A DNA stretch of 64,000 nucleotides from Rhynchopus sp. YZ270_cl-10 (GCA_964035575.1 OZ037857.1:186001-250000), one strand, 5' to 3'. Positions 30,346 to 41,770 are shown, counted from the first letter of the stretch. The notes: a model not told the origin generated them from the sequence alone. Made by a program: numbers and translations.

Positions 30346-33300
30346 TTAATCCTCCTTTTTCCTTCGCTTAGGGGCAGACTCCTTAGCTTCTGAAGCACGT
30401 TTTCTGGCAGCAGCTTTTTTCGCAGGTTTTGCCGATGCTTTTGCGGAGGCCTTTTTGCTTGGCTTTGCGGAGGCTTTGGTGGACGTTTGCGTATCCGCTT
30501 GGGTGTCCTCTACGGAGTCGTCGTCGTCTTCATCACGCTGTACTTCTGTGGTGGGTGCGGCAACTGAACCACGGCGCATTTTGGCTTGCGCAGTATCGGT
30601 CACTTTGTTGAGTGCTCTGGTCATAGCAGATTTGACCTTAGTTTCGATGGTTGGGTGCACAGAGCTGTGGCGGAGCTTCTTGAACGTATCAGAGTCTATA
30701 GCAAAGTCCCAGTCTGGGCGGCAGAGGCCGTAACCTGCAAGGATGTCTGCTGCACCCACAGGGTCGGCAGCCTGCAACGCACTTTCAACACGACGACGGA
30801 GAACCGGAAGGTACTCCCCAACGACGCTGAAGCGGCTCCCCTGCATGCCCTTCTCCTTGCCGTTGACCTCACGCGAGAGTTCGACGGAGAGGCGGACGTT
30901 CTTGTTTGCGGTGGAAAGCTTGCCAAGGTATCTGGGAGGGGGGGGTAGGGGGTCCGACTCCTAATAGACTTGTGTATAAAATTTCGTACAAAAAACTCAT
31001 TATTAAACTTCTGGTCATTTCCAAGGCAACTGCGGGTGAAAAACACCCTCAGAGTGGGTCACAGGGGGCCTGTGGGCCGAAAAACGACCCAGAAGCCACC
31101 CCAGAATACAAAAAAATGGAAAAAAATAGTGAAAAAACGGCTTTTTTCAGGTTTTGGCCATATTGGGCAAAATAGCGATTTTTCAAGAAAAACCCAAAAA
31201 AACGGTTATTTTTTGACATCACAAAACCTCCTTTGGCACAAATATACCCCAAAAGTGGCCCGTGAGTCCATTCCAACCTGTTTTGGACATATTTGACACT
31301 TTTGGAAGTGTTTTTTTGGTGTTTTTACGTCAAAAAAAATACCCTGGCAATACCCTGACCGCGCTCCGGCAGCATTCCGGCATGCTGTTTGACCCATATA
31401 GGGGTCAAGAAATGGCCAAAACCCCCCGAAAAAGGACCCTGGGAGCCCAGATAGTTCCAAATTTCCACCACATCCCCACCCAAACACTGCAAAAACACGA
31501 CAGAAAATCGTCTTAAAAAACACACTTTTTTCAAAAAGGTCGTCAGGCATGCTCCATAATGACCTTTTTGAAAAAAGTGTGTTTTTTAAGACGATTTTCT
31601 GTCGTGTTTTTGCGGTGTTTGGGTGGGGATGTGGTGGATATTTGGAACTATCTGGGTTCCCGGAGTGCTTTTTCGGGGGTTTTTGGCCATTTCTTGACCC
31701 CTATATGGGTCAAACAGCATGCCGGAATGCTGCCGGAGCGCGGTCAGGGTATTGCCAGGGTATTTTTTTTGACGTAAAAACACCAAAAAAACACTTCCAA
31801 AAGTGTCAAATATGTCCAAAACAGGTTGGAATGGACTCACGGGCCACTTTTGGGGTATATTTGTGCCAAAGGAGGTTTTGTGATGTCAAAAAATAGCCGT
31901 TTTTTTGGGTTTTTCTTGAAAAATCGCTATCGTCAGACAGGCTCCATAATGACCTTTTTGAAAAAAGTGTGTTTTTTAAGACGATTTTCTGTCGTGTTTT
32001 TGCAGTGTTTGGGTGGGGATGTGGTGGAAATTTGGAACTATCTGGGCTCCCAGGGTCCTTTTTCGGGGGGTTTTGGCCATTTCTTGACCCCTATATGGGT
32101 CAAACAGCATGCCGGAATGCTGCCGGAGCGCGGTCAGGGTATTGCCAGGGTATTTTTTTTGACGTAAAAACACCAAAAAAACACTTCCAAAAGTGTCAAA
32201 TATGTCCAAAACAGGTTGGAATGGACTCACGGGCCACTTTTGGGGTATATTTGTGCCAAAGGAGGTTTTGTGATGTCAAAAAATAACCGTTTTTTTGGGT
32301 TTTTCTTGAAAAATCGCTATTTTGCCCAATATGGCCAAAACCTGAAAAAAGCCGTTTTTTCACTATTTTTTTCCATTTTTTTGTATTCTGGGGTGGCTTC
32401 TGGGTCGTTTTTCGGCCCACAGGCCCCCTGTGACCCACTCTGAGGGTGTTTTTCACCCGCAGTTGCCTTGGAAATGACCAGAAGTTTAATAATGAGTTTT
32501 TTGTACGGTAATTTTACTCACAGTCGGACCCCCTAGGAGGGGGGGGGGTGTTTTGTGGTAAGAAAGTGGTGGAGATGCATACCCAGGGAATGCGGGAAGG
32601 TGTTGTCTCGCCCCAGGCGGCAGGTAGCTCTGCATCTTGCAGCGACCCATGGCGCGTGCGGGGTAGATTGCGGTGTTGAAGGCAACGGAGGGCCCGAGAC
32701 TCCATTTGTTCTCTCGCCGCACCATCGTGTCCATTGTGTCGCCGATGGAGAGCGACCGCGACACCTGGGCAAGCGTTTCGATACGATGCTCGCCCATGTG
32801 CCCGCCACTGTGTACGTAGTTCTCCTGCACGAAGCTGTGGGGGTTGTGGAGATTGATTGGGGTAAAAAAGAGTGATTCAAATGGTGTAGGGTTTCATACA
32901 GTCCGAGGAGATCGTTGCCGTAGTAGAGCGACTCCATCTTAGGGATTGTCAGGTTGGAGAAGAAGAGCTGCTGTGCGGCGGCGAAGGGCGACATGTCTGT
33001 GTCCTTGCTGGCGGTGCCCTGGGCTGCGATCACCATGTCGTAGGTGAGCTGGTTGGAGGTGCGCGCCCACATCTGGAGGTTGTTGAGCGTGGCTCTGAGG
33101 TCGTTCCCTGCAGCCTCGACAACGTGGATGAGTGCCTGCTCGTGGATGTCGACACCCTCGCACTCACGCAGCTTCTTCCGCAAGTTCGTTGCCACCGACT
33201 GCTTCTGCGGACGGCTAAACGGCATATCCATCAAATGGTTGCTCAACGACTTCAGCTTCTGATGATACTTATCATTGCACAAACAGATCAGCGGAGTCCG

Positions 33301-34960
33301 TGCCTGCTTCAGCATCGCAATGATCTCTGTCGTCCCGCCACGGTCGAGCCCGCCGACCTCGTCCATGATGATCACGATGTCCTTTTCCTTCTGCTGGCCC
33401 TTTTTCATCATCGACAGCACACTGCGCGACCCTAGGGTGGAGGTGATGGTCTGCTTCAGGCTCTTCTGCGTGCGGTTGTCAGATGCGTTCATCTCGACAA
33501 CGTCGTAGCCGCATTCCTTTGCGACCTGTTGCGTTGTGTTGTGTTGCATTGTAGTAATGCCTCGTGAGGGTAATTCTTGCGCAGAATATGGCCCTTTGTG
33601 TTGCGTTGCGTTATGTTGTTGTGTTGTGGTGAGGTTGTGATTTGGTTTTCAACACGGTGTTCTGCAACAAAGGGGGCAAGAATAACCATACCAAAGTGGA
33701 CGTCGTCGTCTTTCCAATACCCGGGGGGCCAGAAATGAGGATCCCTGCCCGCCACTCTGTCTTCATCTTCGGGTCTGCCTTGTAGAGATTTGCGTTCGAC
33801 TTCCAGGCCCTGAGCCAGTCGCGGATTTCATTTGCCTTAGCGTTGTGCCCTATTATCTCTGAGACTTTCTTAGGTGCGTATTTGTCTGCCCAGAGGGTTT
33901 CGTCTGAGGGGACGGAGAGGGCGGGCTGTGGGGCGGGTTGTGCTGCTGCTGCTGGTGGTGCTGGTGCTGCAGCTGGAGCTGCTTGCGCCTTACCAGAAAC
34001 AAGCTCGCGTACTGTTTGGAATACTGTTGTTGCCTTTGGTTCGGTGATCTGCACGTCGTCGTCGTCGTCGTCATCGTCCAGATCCATGATCTCATTTTCC
34101 CCTGGAACCGCCGCAAACTGTGCAGCCCCCCACTTTTCCCTGTCAACAGTCGACCCCAAGTGTTTCCAAGGATCCACCCCCTTCGCCACAGAACGGTCCA
34201 CAACCAGGTGCAAGAGCTCGTCTTCTGAAAGCTTTGTGGTGCCGCATTCAGTCGCCTTCTTGATCTTTGATTCGCCAGGCTCTGCCCCGACAACGAGGTA
34301 AGAGAGACGTTTTGTGACTCCGGTTCTCGTGGCTCCGCCGTGTTTTTTGATGATCGCCTCGACGTCTGGACGGTCAAATGCGTCTAGCCTTCCGGTCACG
34401 AGGAAGGTCAACCCTGCGAGACATTCCTCATGTCCGCTGGGGGTGGGTTTGGTGCCCTTATCCAACGCTGAGTTGTCGTAGGTGCCGCGCGATGCGAAGA
34501 AGCGTCGCCGTTCTGCAGTCTTGATCTCCTCCTCGGTCATATCGGCTGCAGGCTTCTTTGCTTGCTTTGGGGACGGCTTGGCGGTGCGGGCGGGCTTCTT
34601 CTCGGGCGTTGCTTTTTTGGGTGAAGTGGCCTTCGCTTTTGGTGAAGGCTTCTTTGGCGACCGTTTTGGTTTTTCAGTGGGTTTTGGTGTTACCGGTATT
34701 GCTGCTGCTGGGGCCGCCACTTTCCTACGTTTTGCCTCAGGTTCATCTTTCGACACTTCGCGTTCCCTTTGTTCTTTTGTCTTTGTTGGTGCTGGCGTTG
34801 GTGCTGCTGGCGTGGCCTTAACACTCGGTACCACCGTCACCTCCGGTGTCTGCGATGCACTCGGTGAAGCTGCTGCTGCCGCCTTCGGGGCAGGCTTCTT
34901 CACAAAGAACCCTGCCAGGGTGGTTTGCCCCTTCGGCTTCTCCGGTTTTTTTGGGGGCAT
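30346..34960 (-). CDS. RFC1: Replication factor C subunit 1 (RFC1)
   Basis: Four exons: 33692-34960, 32900-33525, 32583-32834 and 30346-30931. Introns of 166, 65 and 1,651 bp all use GTATG donors (GTATGG, GTATGA, GTATGC), and all junctions keep frame, giving 910 residues. The N-terminus has a PIP box (QTTLAGFF) for PCNA binding. A BRCT domain (LAGLTFLVTGRLD) lies at about 175-250, then an Asp run. The AAA+ module has Walker A GPPGIGKTT at the end of exon 1 and Walker B VIIMDEVGG in exon 2. Exon 3 begins with the RFC1 hallmark FVQENY, and exon 4 holds the C-terminal domain and a Lys/Ala-rich basic tail. RFC1 is the large subunit of the clamp loader that opens PCNA rings at primer ends. Walker B reads DEVGG where the family usually has DEVDG. 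The third intron is swollen by a foldback element. Start ATG MPPKKPEK. Confidence 0.96.
30932..32582 (-). other. RFC1 intron 3, enlarged by insertion
   Basis: The donor GTATGC follows ...PAFPG and the acceptor CCCCCTCCCAG precedes YLGKLST, matching the FPxxLGKxST region of RFC1. Without the 1,590-bp element and its putative 11-bp flank duplication, the intron would be about 50 bp, typical of this window. Confidence 0.9.
30946..32535. mobile_element. Composite foldback element in the RFC1 intron, 1,590 bp
   Basis: The ends carry TAGGGGGTCCGACT and its complement. The left arm is about 596 bp (30946-31541). A 19-bp spacer follows, then an inverted partial copy (31561-31930), a related 20-bp spacer, and a full inverted copy (31951-32535). 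The left arm and the last copy look more alike than either does to the middle copy. Flanks share ggaggggggg, a possible target duplication. No ORF resembles a transposase; long ORFs in it are mirrored copies of one sequence. Confidence 0.9.
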
Positions 34961-35085
34961 TTTTGTTTCTTCTTCTGTTTTTTTTTGTTGAGGATTTAGG
35001 GGAAGAAAATTGACAAAAAAAAAACTCACATTTCTATTTTCAGTGTAATTGAAGTGTTTTTTACCCCACCCCCACCCCGCTATTT
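34961..35085. other. RFC1 leader and upstream intergenic region
   Basis: Short; the minus strand has AAAAACAG 14 bases before the RFC1 ATG. Confidence 0.4.
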
Positions 35086-37992
35086 TCACCCTGCATCACA
35101 TCGACCTGGCAACCCTGCATCAAACCCTTGCACCATCACCCCTGGAGGTGCTTTTGGGAGCGGGCATTTAAAACCACATCCTCTAACATCTATGAGAGCT
35201 GTCCGCACCGTCCATGCTGGGAGATATCCTGAAAAGCTGTTTGATGTTGCCAAAACCCGCGCACGTTGTATCTGAGAGAGAAGCGAAAGGTCTGGCAGCG
35301 CCCCTTCCAACTGATTATTCGCCAACGACAACAACCGCAACCCCAAGAACTGACTGTAAGACGGAGGAACCTCCCCAGAAAACCTATTATTTGCAACATC
35401 CAACACTGATAACGCAAAAGGTAGAGACGTATTCATCGCTTCAGGCAAACCCCCTTGCAAAGCATTATGACTAAGCGACAACACCCTCAAAGCCGCGTGC
35501 ACACGGAACGTACGCACCACACCTCCAACCACATTACCAATTCTATTATGGGAAGCATCTAACACCTCAACTCTCCGCTCCACAGTGCGTACCGTTACAA
35601 CACCAGCCTCGAGAAACACTTTGCGCAGACTCTGCTCAGAATGGTATACCTCCGCCACCTCCTCTATATCACCTAACAAAGCAGAAGGGAGCACTGTTAG
35701 CACATTATATGATAGATCAACCTTTACGGCACAGATTCGCTGTATATTGCCATACACAAGAGGTGCATTGCTCCCTCCGTTGCTTCCGAAGAAGGAAACG
35801 CCTTGAAGAGAGTTGTGTGAAACATCTAGAGTGTGTATTGTATGAGATACGTTGTTCAGATGTCCGGAAATTCGATTGCCAGAAATAATCAAGGTGTTCA
35901 GATGCTCTAAAGGCGAAAGCTCGGGGAAGTCTCCGTTAAGGTTGTTCTGCGGGAGGATCAGCGATACTACACGCAATTTATCATTGATTGGGATACATCC
36001 TACCCCACGCCAATGATTTCTACAAGGATCCATAGTCAACCAATTGTCTGCCGCAAACCATGAAGCTCCTAACGACATTCGATAAATTTCTTCCAATACG
36101 ACCTTCTCCTTTTCATCGGTCAAACGCAACTCGATATTCTTTACAGAAAAGGAATCAAACATTGTGACAAACCCTCGACCACCGATGCTCTCAACCTTTA
36201 CCTCGATGGACCGTACATCGATTTTTACACCGCCATATACTAACTCCTCGGTGTGTACATATTTGAAGGTTTCCCAATCCATTGGTAATGATAGCGCCTT
36301 GGTTGTTACCCCATTTGGGTCGCCGTACATAGCGGTTTGGACGAAGAATTGGCTGGAGGTGTGATAGAAGGTGATGGTGGAGGTGACGGTGGTGGCGAAG
36401 GAGGAGTAGCTAATAGTCATTTTGGTGTCGTAGTTTGCAAGGCTGCCGGAAGAGAGGTACTTTGCGTGGTACGTATCATAATAGGCAGCGTAAGAGAAGC
36501 TGATCTGCAGATTGAGCGCTTCGGTGACTTCGATTGATGATGCGGATTGCGAAAAAACGGTTGTCCCCTCTGGGTCTGGTATCATACACTCCGCACCCCC
36601 CGCAGCAGGAAGCGGCTTGCTTTTATATATCGCAGTATCCAAATATTGCTCTCGAAACTGCCTTGGAGTTAATGGAAGAACTCCAGTAGTGTTTGTCCAG
36701 GATCCGTCGGAGCCGCCGTTTTCGTATCCTCCGTCGAGAAGAATTTCGTCAAGAAGGGTGTCTGCATCCATATATGTAGGAGACACTGTAAACTCATAGT
36801 CAAACAGATTGTTCCGATATGTCTCATTGTACCAAGGGTTGTGTAAAAGGTTCAATACAATGGGTATCCCTTCATATCGAAACGACACTGCGCCAGAAGA
36901 GCCATGGTGAATTGGAGTAAATGAAAAGGTGATTGGGGAGGCGTAGATGAGACTCGGTTTTGGACATATCTCGGTTCCATCTCCGTCACGTAGGGTGTCT
37001 AGGGTGAAGGCTTCGGGAGTGAAATTTGTTGAATTATTCTGCATGAAGTGAAGAGAGCATGAGGTTGGCAGCCCTGCAATCATCACCCCTGGACAGCGTA
37101 AGGTTGCGCCGGATACAGAGCTGTTTAAGGTATCCGCGTAGAACGTCGTTGTGTAGTCCTTTTCAGAAAAAACGGTGTTTTCTGAAACACCGCTGGTATC
37201 GTAAGGGAGTGCTGTGAAGGTCCGTTTTGAGTCAAGCGTGAGGCAGATGAAGACCTCAGCGGTTGTTCTTCCGTCATGCATATTTTCAAGAAACGTGCTT
37301 GGCACCTCATAAATTCCAGAGCTATTCCTCAGATTTGCCTCTAATCGAACATAATCCCTCCCCTCCTCCACCGGCACCTCTACAATGTCCGGTACCGCCA
37401 AGACATCGCATGGTATTACCCCTTCTGCTCCTATCCTATTTAAGGTTAGCAAATAGAGTTCGGTTGTGTCTCGAATTTGAACACCTTTTAAATGGACGGT
37501 GCTTTTTATTGGAGAAATATACCGAGAGAGGGGGGTAACAATATAGGAAGGGAACGTCGGGTGGATGAAGAGTGGTCGGGTGGAGATGAAGTAGATTGTT
37601 CCAAATTGGGGGGTTTGCGTGCCGATGCAGAGGTAGACAGTGCGGGAGGAAAGGTAGCGTGGGATGGGTGTAAAGCTGGCTATCCAGGAAGGGGTGTGGT
37701 GGGGAGACCACGCCCAGCCGAAGTCTGGAACCGTCGCACCACGGCCTCCACAAGAGGACACCTCCTGTACTATCTCCACCGAAGCACCGCCACTATAGTT
37801 CCACGCAGGCAACCTTTCTGGAGAAATTCGTACACTAAACACCGACCCCGCTACTGCCGGCCCCAAAGGAAAATAAACACTCTCATTTCGCGGTTCTGCA
37901 GCAAAAGAAGTGTTCCGCAATGACAGCGGCATTGGAAACAACGCCGTCCCCAAAGAAGACAACACTGCGGAATAGAGAAGCGAAAGGACCAT
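35086..37992 (-). CDS. Secreted LRR protein with large N-terminal ectodomain
   Basis: Start MVLSLLYSAVLSSLGTA at 37992 (968 residues), giving a signal peptide; an in-frame ATG 16 codons upstream lies in front of a CATTCAAG acceptor-like site and is less likely. Residues about 30-640 form a beta-rich ectodomain with scattered NxS/T sites and no recognised family. From about 645 a plant-like LRR cap appears (W, then DPCRNHWRGVGC), followed by about ten leucine-rich repeats (LRVVSLILPQNNLNGDFP, LNTLIISGNRISG, LRVLSLSHNALQGGLP, LSVLDVANNRFSGEVP, LRLLSLANNQLEGALP). It ends CGFKC...GRCDAG with a cysteine cap and no membrane helix. It is probably secreted or a surface adhesion or recognition protein. 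Single exon. Confidence 0.87.
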   Translation of the reverse strand: MVLSLLYSAVLSSLGTALFPMPLSLRNTSFAAEPRNESVYFPLGPAVAGSVFSVRISPERLPAWNYSGGASVEIVQEVSSCGGRGATVPDFGWAWSPHHTPSWIASFTPIPRYLSSRTVYLCIGTQTPQFGTIYFISTRPLFIHPTFPSYIVTPLSRYISPIKSTVHLKGVQIRDTTELYLLTLNRIGAEGVIPCDVLAVPDIVEVPVEEGRDYVRLEANLRNSSGIYEVPSTFLENMHDGRTTAEVFICLTLDSKRTFTALPYDTSGVSENTVFSEKDYTTTFYADTLNSSVSGATLRCPGVMIAGLPTSCSLHFMQNNSTNFTPEAFTLDTLRDGDGTEICPKPSLIYASPITFSFTPIHHGSSGAVSFRYEGIPIVLNLLHNPWYNETYRNNLFDYEFTVSPTYMDADTLLDEILLDGGYENGGSDGSWTNTTGVLPLTPRQFREQYLDTAIYKSKPLPAAGGAECMIPDPEGTTVFSQSASSIEVTEALNLQISFSYAAYYDTYHAKYLSSGSLANYDTKMTISYSSFATTVTSTITFYHTSSQFFVQTAMYGDPNGVTTKALSLPMDWETFKYVHTEELVYGGVKIDVRSIEVKVESIGGRGFVTMFDSFSVKNIELRLTDEKEKVVLEEIYRMSLGASWFAADNWLTMDPCRNHWRGVGCIPINDKLRVVSLILPQNNLNGDFPELSPLEHLNTLIISGNRISGHLNNVSHTIHTLDVSHNSLQGVSFFGSNGGSNAPLVYGNIQRICAVKVDLSYNVLTVLPSALLGDIEEVAEVYHSEQSLRKVFLEAGVVTVRTVERRVEVLDASHNRIGNVVGGVVRTFRVHAALRVLSLSHNALQGGLPEAMNTSLPFALSVLDVANNRFSGEVPPSYSQFLGLRLLSLANNQLEGALPDLSLLSQIQRARVLATSNSFSGYLPAWTVRTALIDVRGCGFKCPLPKAPPGVMVQGFDAGLPGRCDAG

Positions 37993-38045
37993 CGTTTTGT
38001 AAAGTTCTTGAATGGAGGGAGGGAGAAGGGGGTGGTGCACAAAGT
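37993..38045 (-). promoter_or_regulatory. Probable trans-splice acceptor of the secreted LRR gene
   Basis: The minus strand has a pyrimidine-rich tract ending TCCATTCAAG, with the ATG 14 bases later. Inferred from form only. Confidence 0.5.
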
Positions 38046-38389
38046 ACGCAAAAAAAAAAAATGCGAATCACCCCCGCTTCAGGTACCCCAGTTTTTATTG
38101 TGTACTTCTTTGAGGGTGAGGGTGAGTTTTGTGGTGTAAAAGTTATTTCATATTATACATCCTTTTCTACCGAAAAGAAGGTAGAGGGTGGAATATAAAA
38201 GGAAAGCATAAAGTGTGTGAAGTGAAATGAAAAAGGAAAGAGGGGGGGGTATTTTTTTTTTTAATTTTGAAGTGACTCCAATTCGTTCATTTTTTGCTTT
38301 TTTGCTTTTTTTTTTGTGGCAGAGAAAAGAACGTGGAGTGAAGAGGGGAGAGAAAAACGAGGGGAAAATCCCAAAACAACATTGAGAAA

Positions 38390-38408
38390 GGGGGGGGGGG
38401 GGGGGGGG
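38390..38408 (+). repeat. G homopolymer, 19 bases
   Basis: An uninterrupted G-run able to form quadruplex structures; the minus strand is a C-run. Its true length may vary with sequencing. Confidence 0.8.
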
Positions 38409-38437
38409 AAGAACGAAAGAAAAGAAAAGTTTTATCA

Positions 38438-38476
38438 GATGAACCTAAGCCTCGCCCTCGCGCCTTAAGTCACACC
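38438..38476 (+). repeat. Type-A dispersed motif, expanded loop
   Basis: gatgaacctaagcctcgccc then tcgcgccttaagtcacacc; the arms of the hairpin are kept and the loop is longer. Confidence 0.6.
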
Positions 38477-38755
38477 CTGGGGAGAAAAAGACAATTTTTG
38501 CGCCTATTTTTTCTCTCAATTTTCTCTTTTCTTTCAATTCCCCCCCTCCCCTCCCCACCCGGAAAAAGTGGGACAGATTTTCCTCTAATCATCCTACCCT
38601 CGACTCTTCTCTCTCTCCTCACTCCATTGTCCCCCCCTGCCCCCACCCATATCCACCACCCCTTTGTACAGCTGCGTAACAGCGAATTGCTGTGGCAGTA
38701 TTATTTGGTTTTTTTGTTTTTTTTTTTTTTGAAATAAGATCAACAACTAACATCA

Positions 38756-38784
38756 GATGACCCTAAGCCTCCTGCTCAGTCACC
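38756..38784 (+). repeat. Type-A dispersed motif
   Basis: gatgaccctaagcctcctgc then tcagtcacc. Confidence 0.65.
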
Positions 38785-39122
38785 AAATGAAAAAACATAA
38801 ATACGGGAACAAGGCTCGTGCAAACTAGAAAAAAAAATAGGCCCACTATTCACCCACCCCAAAACCCTACTTTTGGGCATCCTGTGTATACCACAGGGAA
38901 AATCACACCCATCTTCTTGCACTGTTTTAAAAGAGACTCTAATTTTGTCATTGAAATTTTGTTTTTTTTATTCCCGCGAATCTCACTTTTTTTTAAAGAG
39001 GGAGGTATGTGGGAACACCCCCTTTCTTGCCATGCTTTCTGTCCAAGCATATATGCAAAAGGGGTTGTAACCACACAAAGAGATGTGGAATTGATGAGCA
39101 GAGTAAGATGCCAAAATTTAAA

Positions 39123-39155
39123 GATGAACTCAAGACTCTCTTTGCTTGGTCACCT
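39123..39155 (+). repeat. Type-A dispersed motif, diverged
   Basis: gatgaactcaagactctctt then tgcttggtcacct. Confidence 0.5.
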
Positions 39156-39176
39156 ACAAAAAAAAGAAAATATTTT

Positions 39177-39200
39177 GATGGATGTCTCGCGTACATACAT
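39177..39200 (+). repeat. Type-D dispersed motif, diverged
   Basis: gatggatgtctcgcgtacat, 22 bp after a type-A copy. Confidence 0.45.
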
Positions 39201-39461
39201 ATTTGAAAGGAAAAAGCAAACGCTGTTTGAACATAATAAATATACTAACCATAAGGGAATGGGAGAGAAAGAGCAGATGGGATGGGGAGAGAAGAAGCTT
39301 CCGGCCCCCTCCCCTCCACCGACTCGAACGTGGTTTTGGGGGACGAACACAATGCACACAACAAAATAAATCTCGAAAGATGGACGTCCATCTCAAAAAC
39401 AAAAAAAAAAAACAAAATTATTGGCAAGAAGATCCTGCTCACCAATACGACACAACACCTA

Positions 39462-39593
39462 CACGACGGTGAAGTAACGGGCGTTACAAGTGGAGTTACA
39501 AGTAACTCTTGTTACATGTAACATTACACAAACCGTTACAAGTGCCACTTGTAACGGTTTTTCACTTGTAATGTAACATACTTCACCGTCGTG
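39462..39593. mobile_element. TA-flanked MITE, 132 bp
   Basis: Terminal inverted repeat cacgacggtgaagta/tacttcaccgtcgtg with TA directly outside each end (39460-39461 and 39594-39595). The interior has several gttacaagtg/cacttgtaac inverted subrepeats. It fits a Tc1/mariner-type non-autonomous element. Confidence 0.85.
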
Positions 39594-39961
39594 TAATTCA
39601 GCACTCCAAGAAAGAAGTCCAAATAAGTGGCGGGGGGGTTTTTTGAGGTAATTTGGCGCCTTGTTTTGGGTCAAACACATTTTGGAGCATACCCGCCAAC
39701 TGATCTCTTTATAAAGACAATGAGTGTTTTTTCGTTGAACACCCTAATTTTTGACCCGAGTTTGGCGATGTTTAGCGGAAGTTGCTACCAAGGGCAAACC
39801 AGGAACATTGCAAAAGCGTATTCCAACACAATGTCATGCATTCAATAAATTGATAGCACAGGAAGCGGAATCAAAAAATGTTCCCAACTTTTTCTGTGGT
39901 AAAAAACGGGAAAATAAGGTTGACTCGAAAGTGAAGTTGAAAGTCAAAAAAAAGCCTCTTG

Positions 39962-40012
39962 GAGACCGCAGGCACTGGTTCTCCGCGGGGAGTTATCGAA
40001 CCCTATAGACGG
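39962..40012 (+). repeat. Family-E dispersed motif
   Basis: gcaggcactggttctccgc then tatcgaaccctatagac; related to the copy at 55802-55848 in the same orientation. Confidence 0.5.
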
Positions 40013-40492
40013 TACTAAATACAGCCCTTCTACCTTGGGTAGTGCACAAAGCACACACTACGAAAAAATGAAAATCTACAATACTTAACAAAGAAAGTGT
40101 AAAGCACTAAAACGAAAAATCAGGGGCGGGGAGGGGGGGTGTACAGGTCAATGTCCGGTACATTCCCCTGATATCCGGTGTTGATGGGCGATGGGAGTAG
40201 GAACTCCCAAAAGCTGGGGGGGTTGAAAAAGAATGATTTTTCCCTCTCCTGACCAGCAGCGATCTGCCGGTCGGTTTCTTCTTCATTTTATTTTTTTTTT
40301 TTTTGTTTGAAAAAATTGGAGCAGCAATCTCCACTTTTCCACAACGTTTCATACAAAAGAATTTTTTTTTTTTGAATAATTGAATTGAGCGTGGAACACC
40401 ACGCTTTTTTTCTCGTGTGAACACCACTCCAATTTTTTAAAAGTTCCCTAACGCTAAAAATCGCGTAACAAAAAGCAGACAAAAACAATGCC

Positions 40493-40530
40493 TTTGAAAT
40501 ACTAAAGTCCTCTCGTGAACAGAGTGCACC
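40493..40530 (+). repeat. Type-B dispersed motif
   Basis: gaaatactaaagtcctctcg then tgaacagagtgcacc, followed by a short gtgcattgattggtgcac hairpin. Confidence 0.6.
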
Positions 40531-40947
40531 TTTGGTGCATTGATTGGTGCACACCTGGAGCCCCAACCATGCAGCATCCATTTTTGAGGTTGACGTCTGA
40601 TAAAAAAGACCATAACAAAAACACAGGGTTTCCCCTTCCTGTTGAACAAAAAGAGTACCATACACACCACCCCCTTTCCCCCCGTGAGACTGCCTGCTGC
40701 TTGTTTTTTTCTTCTTTTTTTTAACGATTTCCTACAGTGTAGGCGGGTTTAGTGCAAGTTTAATGCATTTCAACCCTGATACTGCCTCTGACCACGTTTT
40801 TCTTGTTGTGCTACGTGGCAGGGGTTCCACACCACTCAAGGCAGTGGGAGGACAGTTTCCCTGTTCTTGATTGTTTTTTGAAATAATTTTTTTTGAAGTA
40901 TCGACAAAAGTGAATCAACCATTGTCAACAAAAAAACAGGTTCTGTA

Positions 40948-41680
40948 CATGGGTAGTATCTGGATCCAGATTCCAGGTAATTCCAGAAAAATTCCAGAAA
41001 AATTCCAGGTATTCCAGATCTGGATTTTTTCTGGAATTAGGCTTTTTGCACTGTTGGTGACTGTGTGTATTTACGTATGTACCCCGAATTTGTCCATTTT
41101 GGCAAAGTGACCCCACTACTGGACGGACGGATTCCAAAAATGCAAATGCTGGTGTTTTTGGACGACGCATAATATTCTTTCCCGGCCAAAAAACTCACAC
41201 AAATTATAAAATGGGACCCCCCACTGTCAAGGACATGTCAATCTTGCCCCCCTCCGGAACACTATGTGATGGAAATTCTAAAAAACCTTGTGTTTTTTAG
41301 TCTTTGCCATTGTCGCTGAAGCGCTCACTCCCTCTATCCCCGAGTTCTCTTCCTATTCAATACACAGAGGGGACAGAAAAGGAAGAGGGTAGACAGCAGC
41401 AGCAGTTCCAGCGGCAGCAGTGTCAGTGGCAGCGACAGCACCACCGAGTGTTTTGTCATCGTCCACACTCCCAGATCGGAATGTGCGTTTGTGTTGCGTG
41501 CAGATTTCTGCTTAAACCCACCTGGAATACACCTGGAATTACCTGGAATTACCTGGAATTAACCTGGAATTACCTGGAATTGACCTGGAATCACCTGGAA
41601 TACCTGGAAAAAACCTGGAATTTCACGAAAAATCTGAGAAACCTGGAATCACCTGGAACTGGATCCAGATACTACCCATG
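40948..41680. mobile_element. Foldback element with ctggaatt subrepeats, 733 bp
   Basis: The ends are catgggtagtatctggatcc and its complement. A 6-bp direct repeat, tctgta, flanks both sides (40942-40947, 41681-41686). Inside each end are reiterated ttccag/ctggaat units, dense at 41520-41640. The centre is unique sequence with a CAG-rich stretch near 41395-41440. No transposase ORF. Confidence 0.82.
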
Positions 41681-41770
41681 TCTGTACAAAAAAAAATAAA
41701 GGGTGATTTTGCGTAAGTAGCAAAATTACATTGTTTCAACAATTTATCATGAAAAAAGAAAATTTTATAA

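Noticed and set aside
31049-32456. Several ORFs of 60 to 115 codons on both strands, some identical in pairs
   Set aside because: They are mirrored copies from the foldback element in the RFC1 intron, not independent genes; no domain and no codon bias.
39955-40015. Family-E motif considered as a tRNA because of tcgaaccc
   Set aside because: No cloverleaf with acceptor and anticodon stems could be formed, and no A-box at proper spacing.
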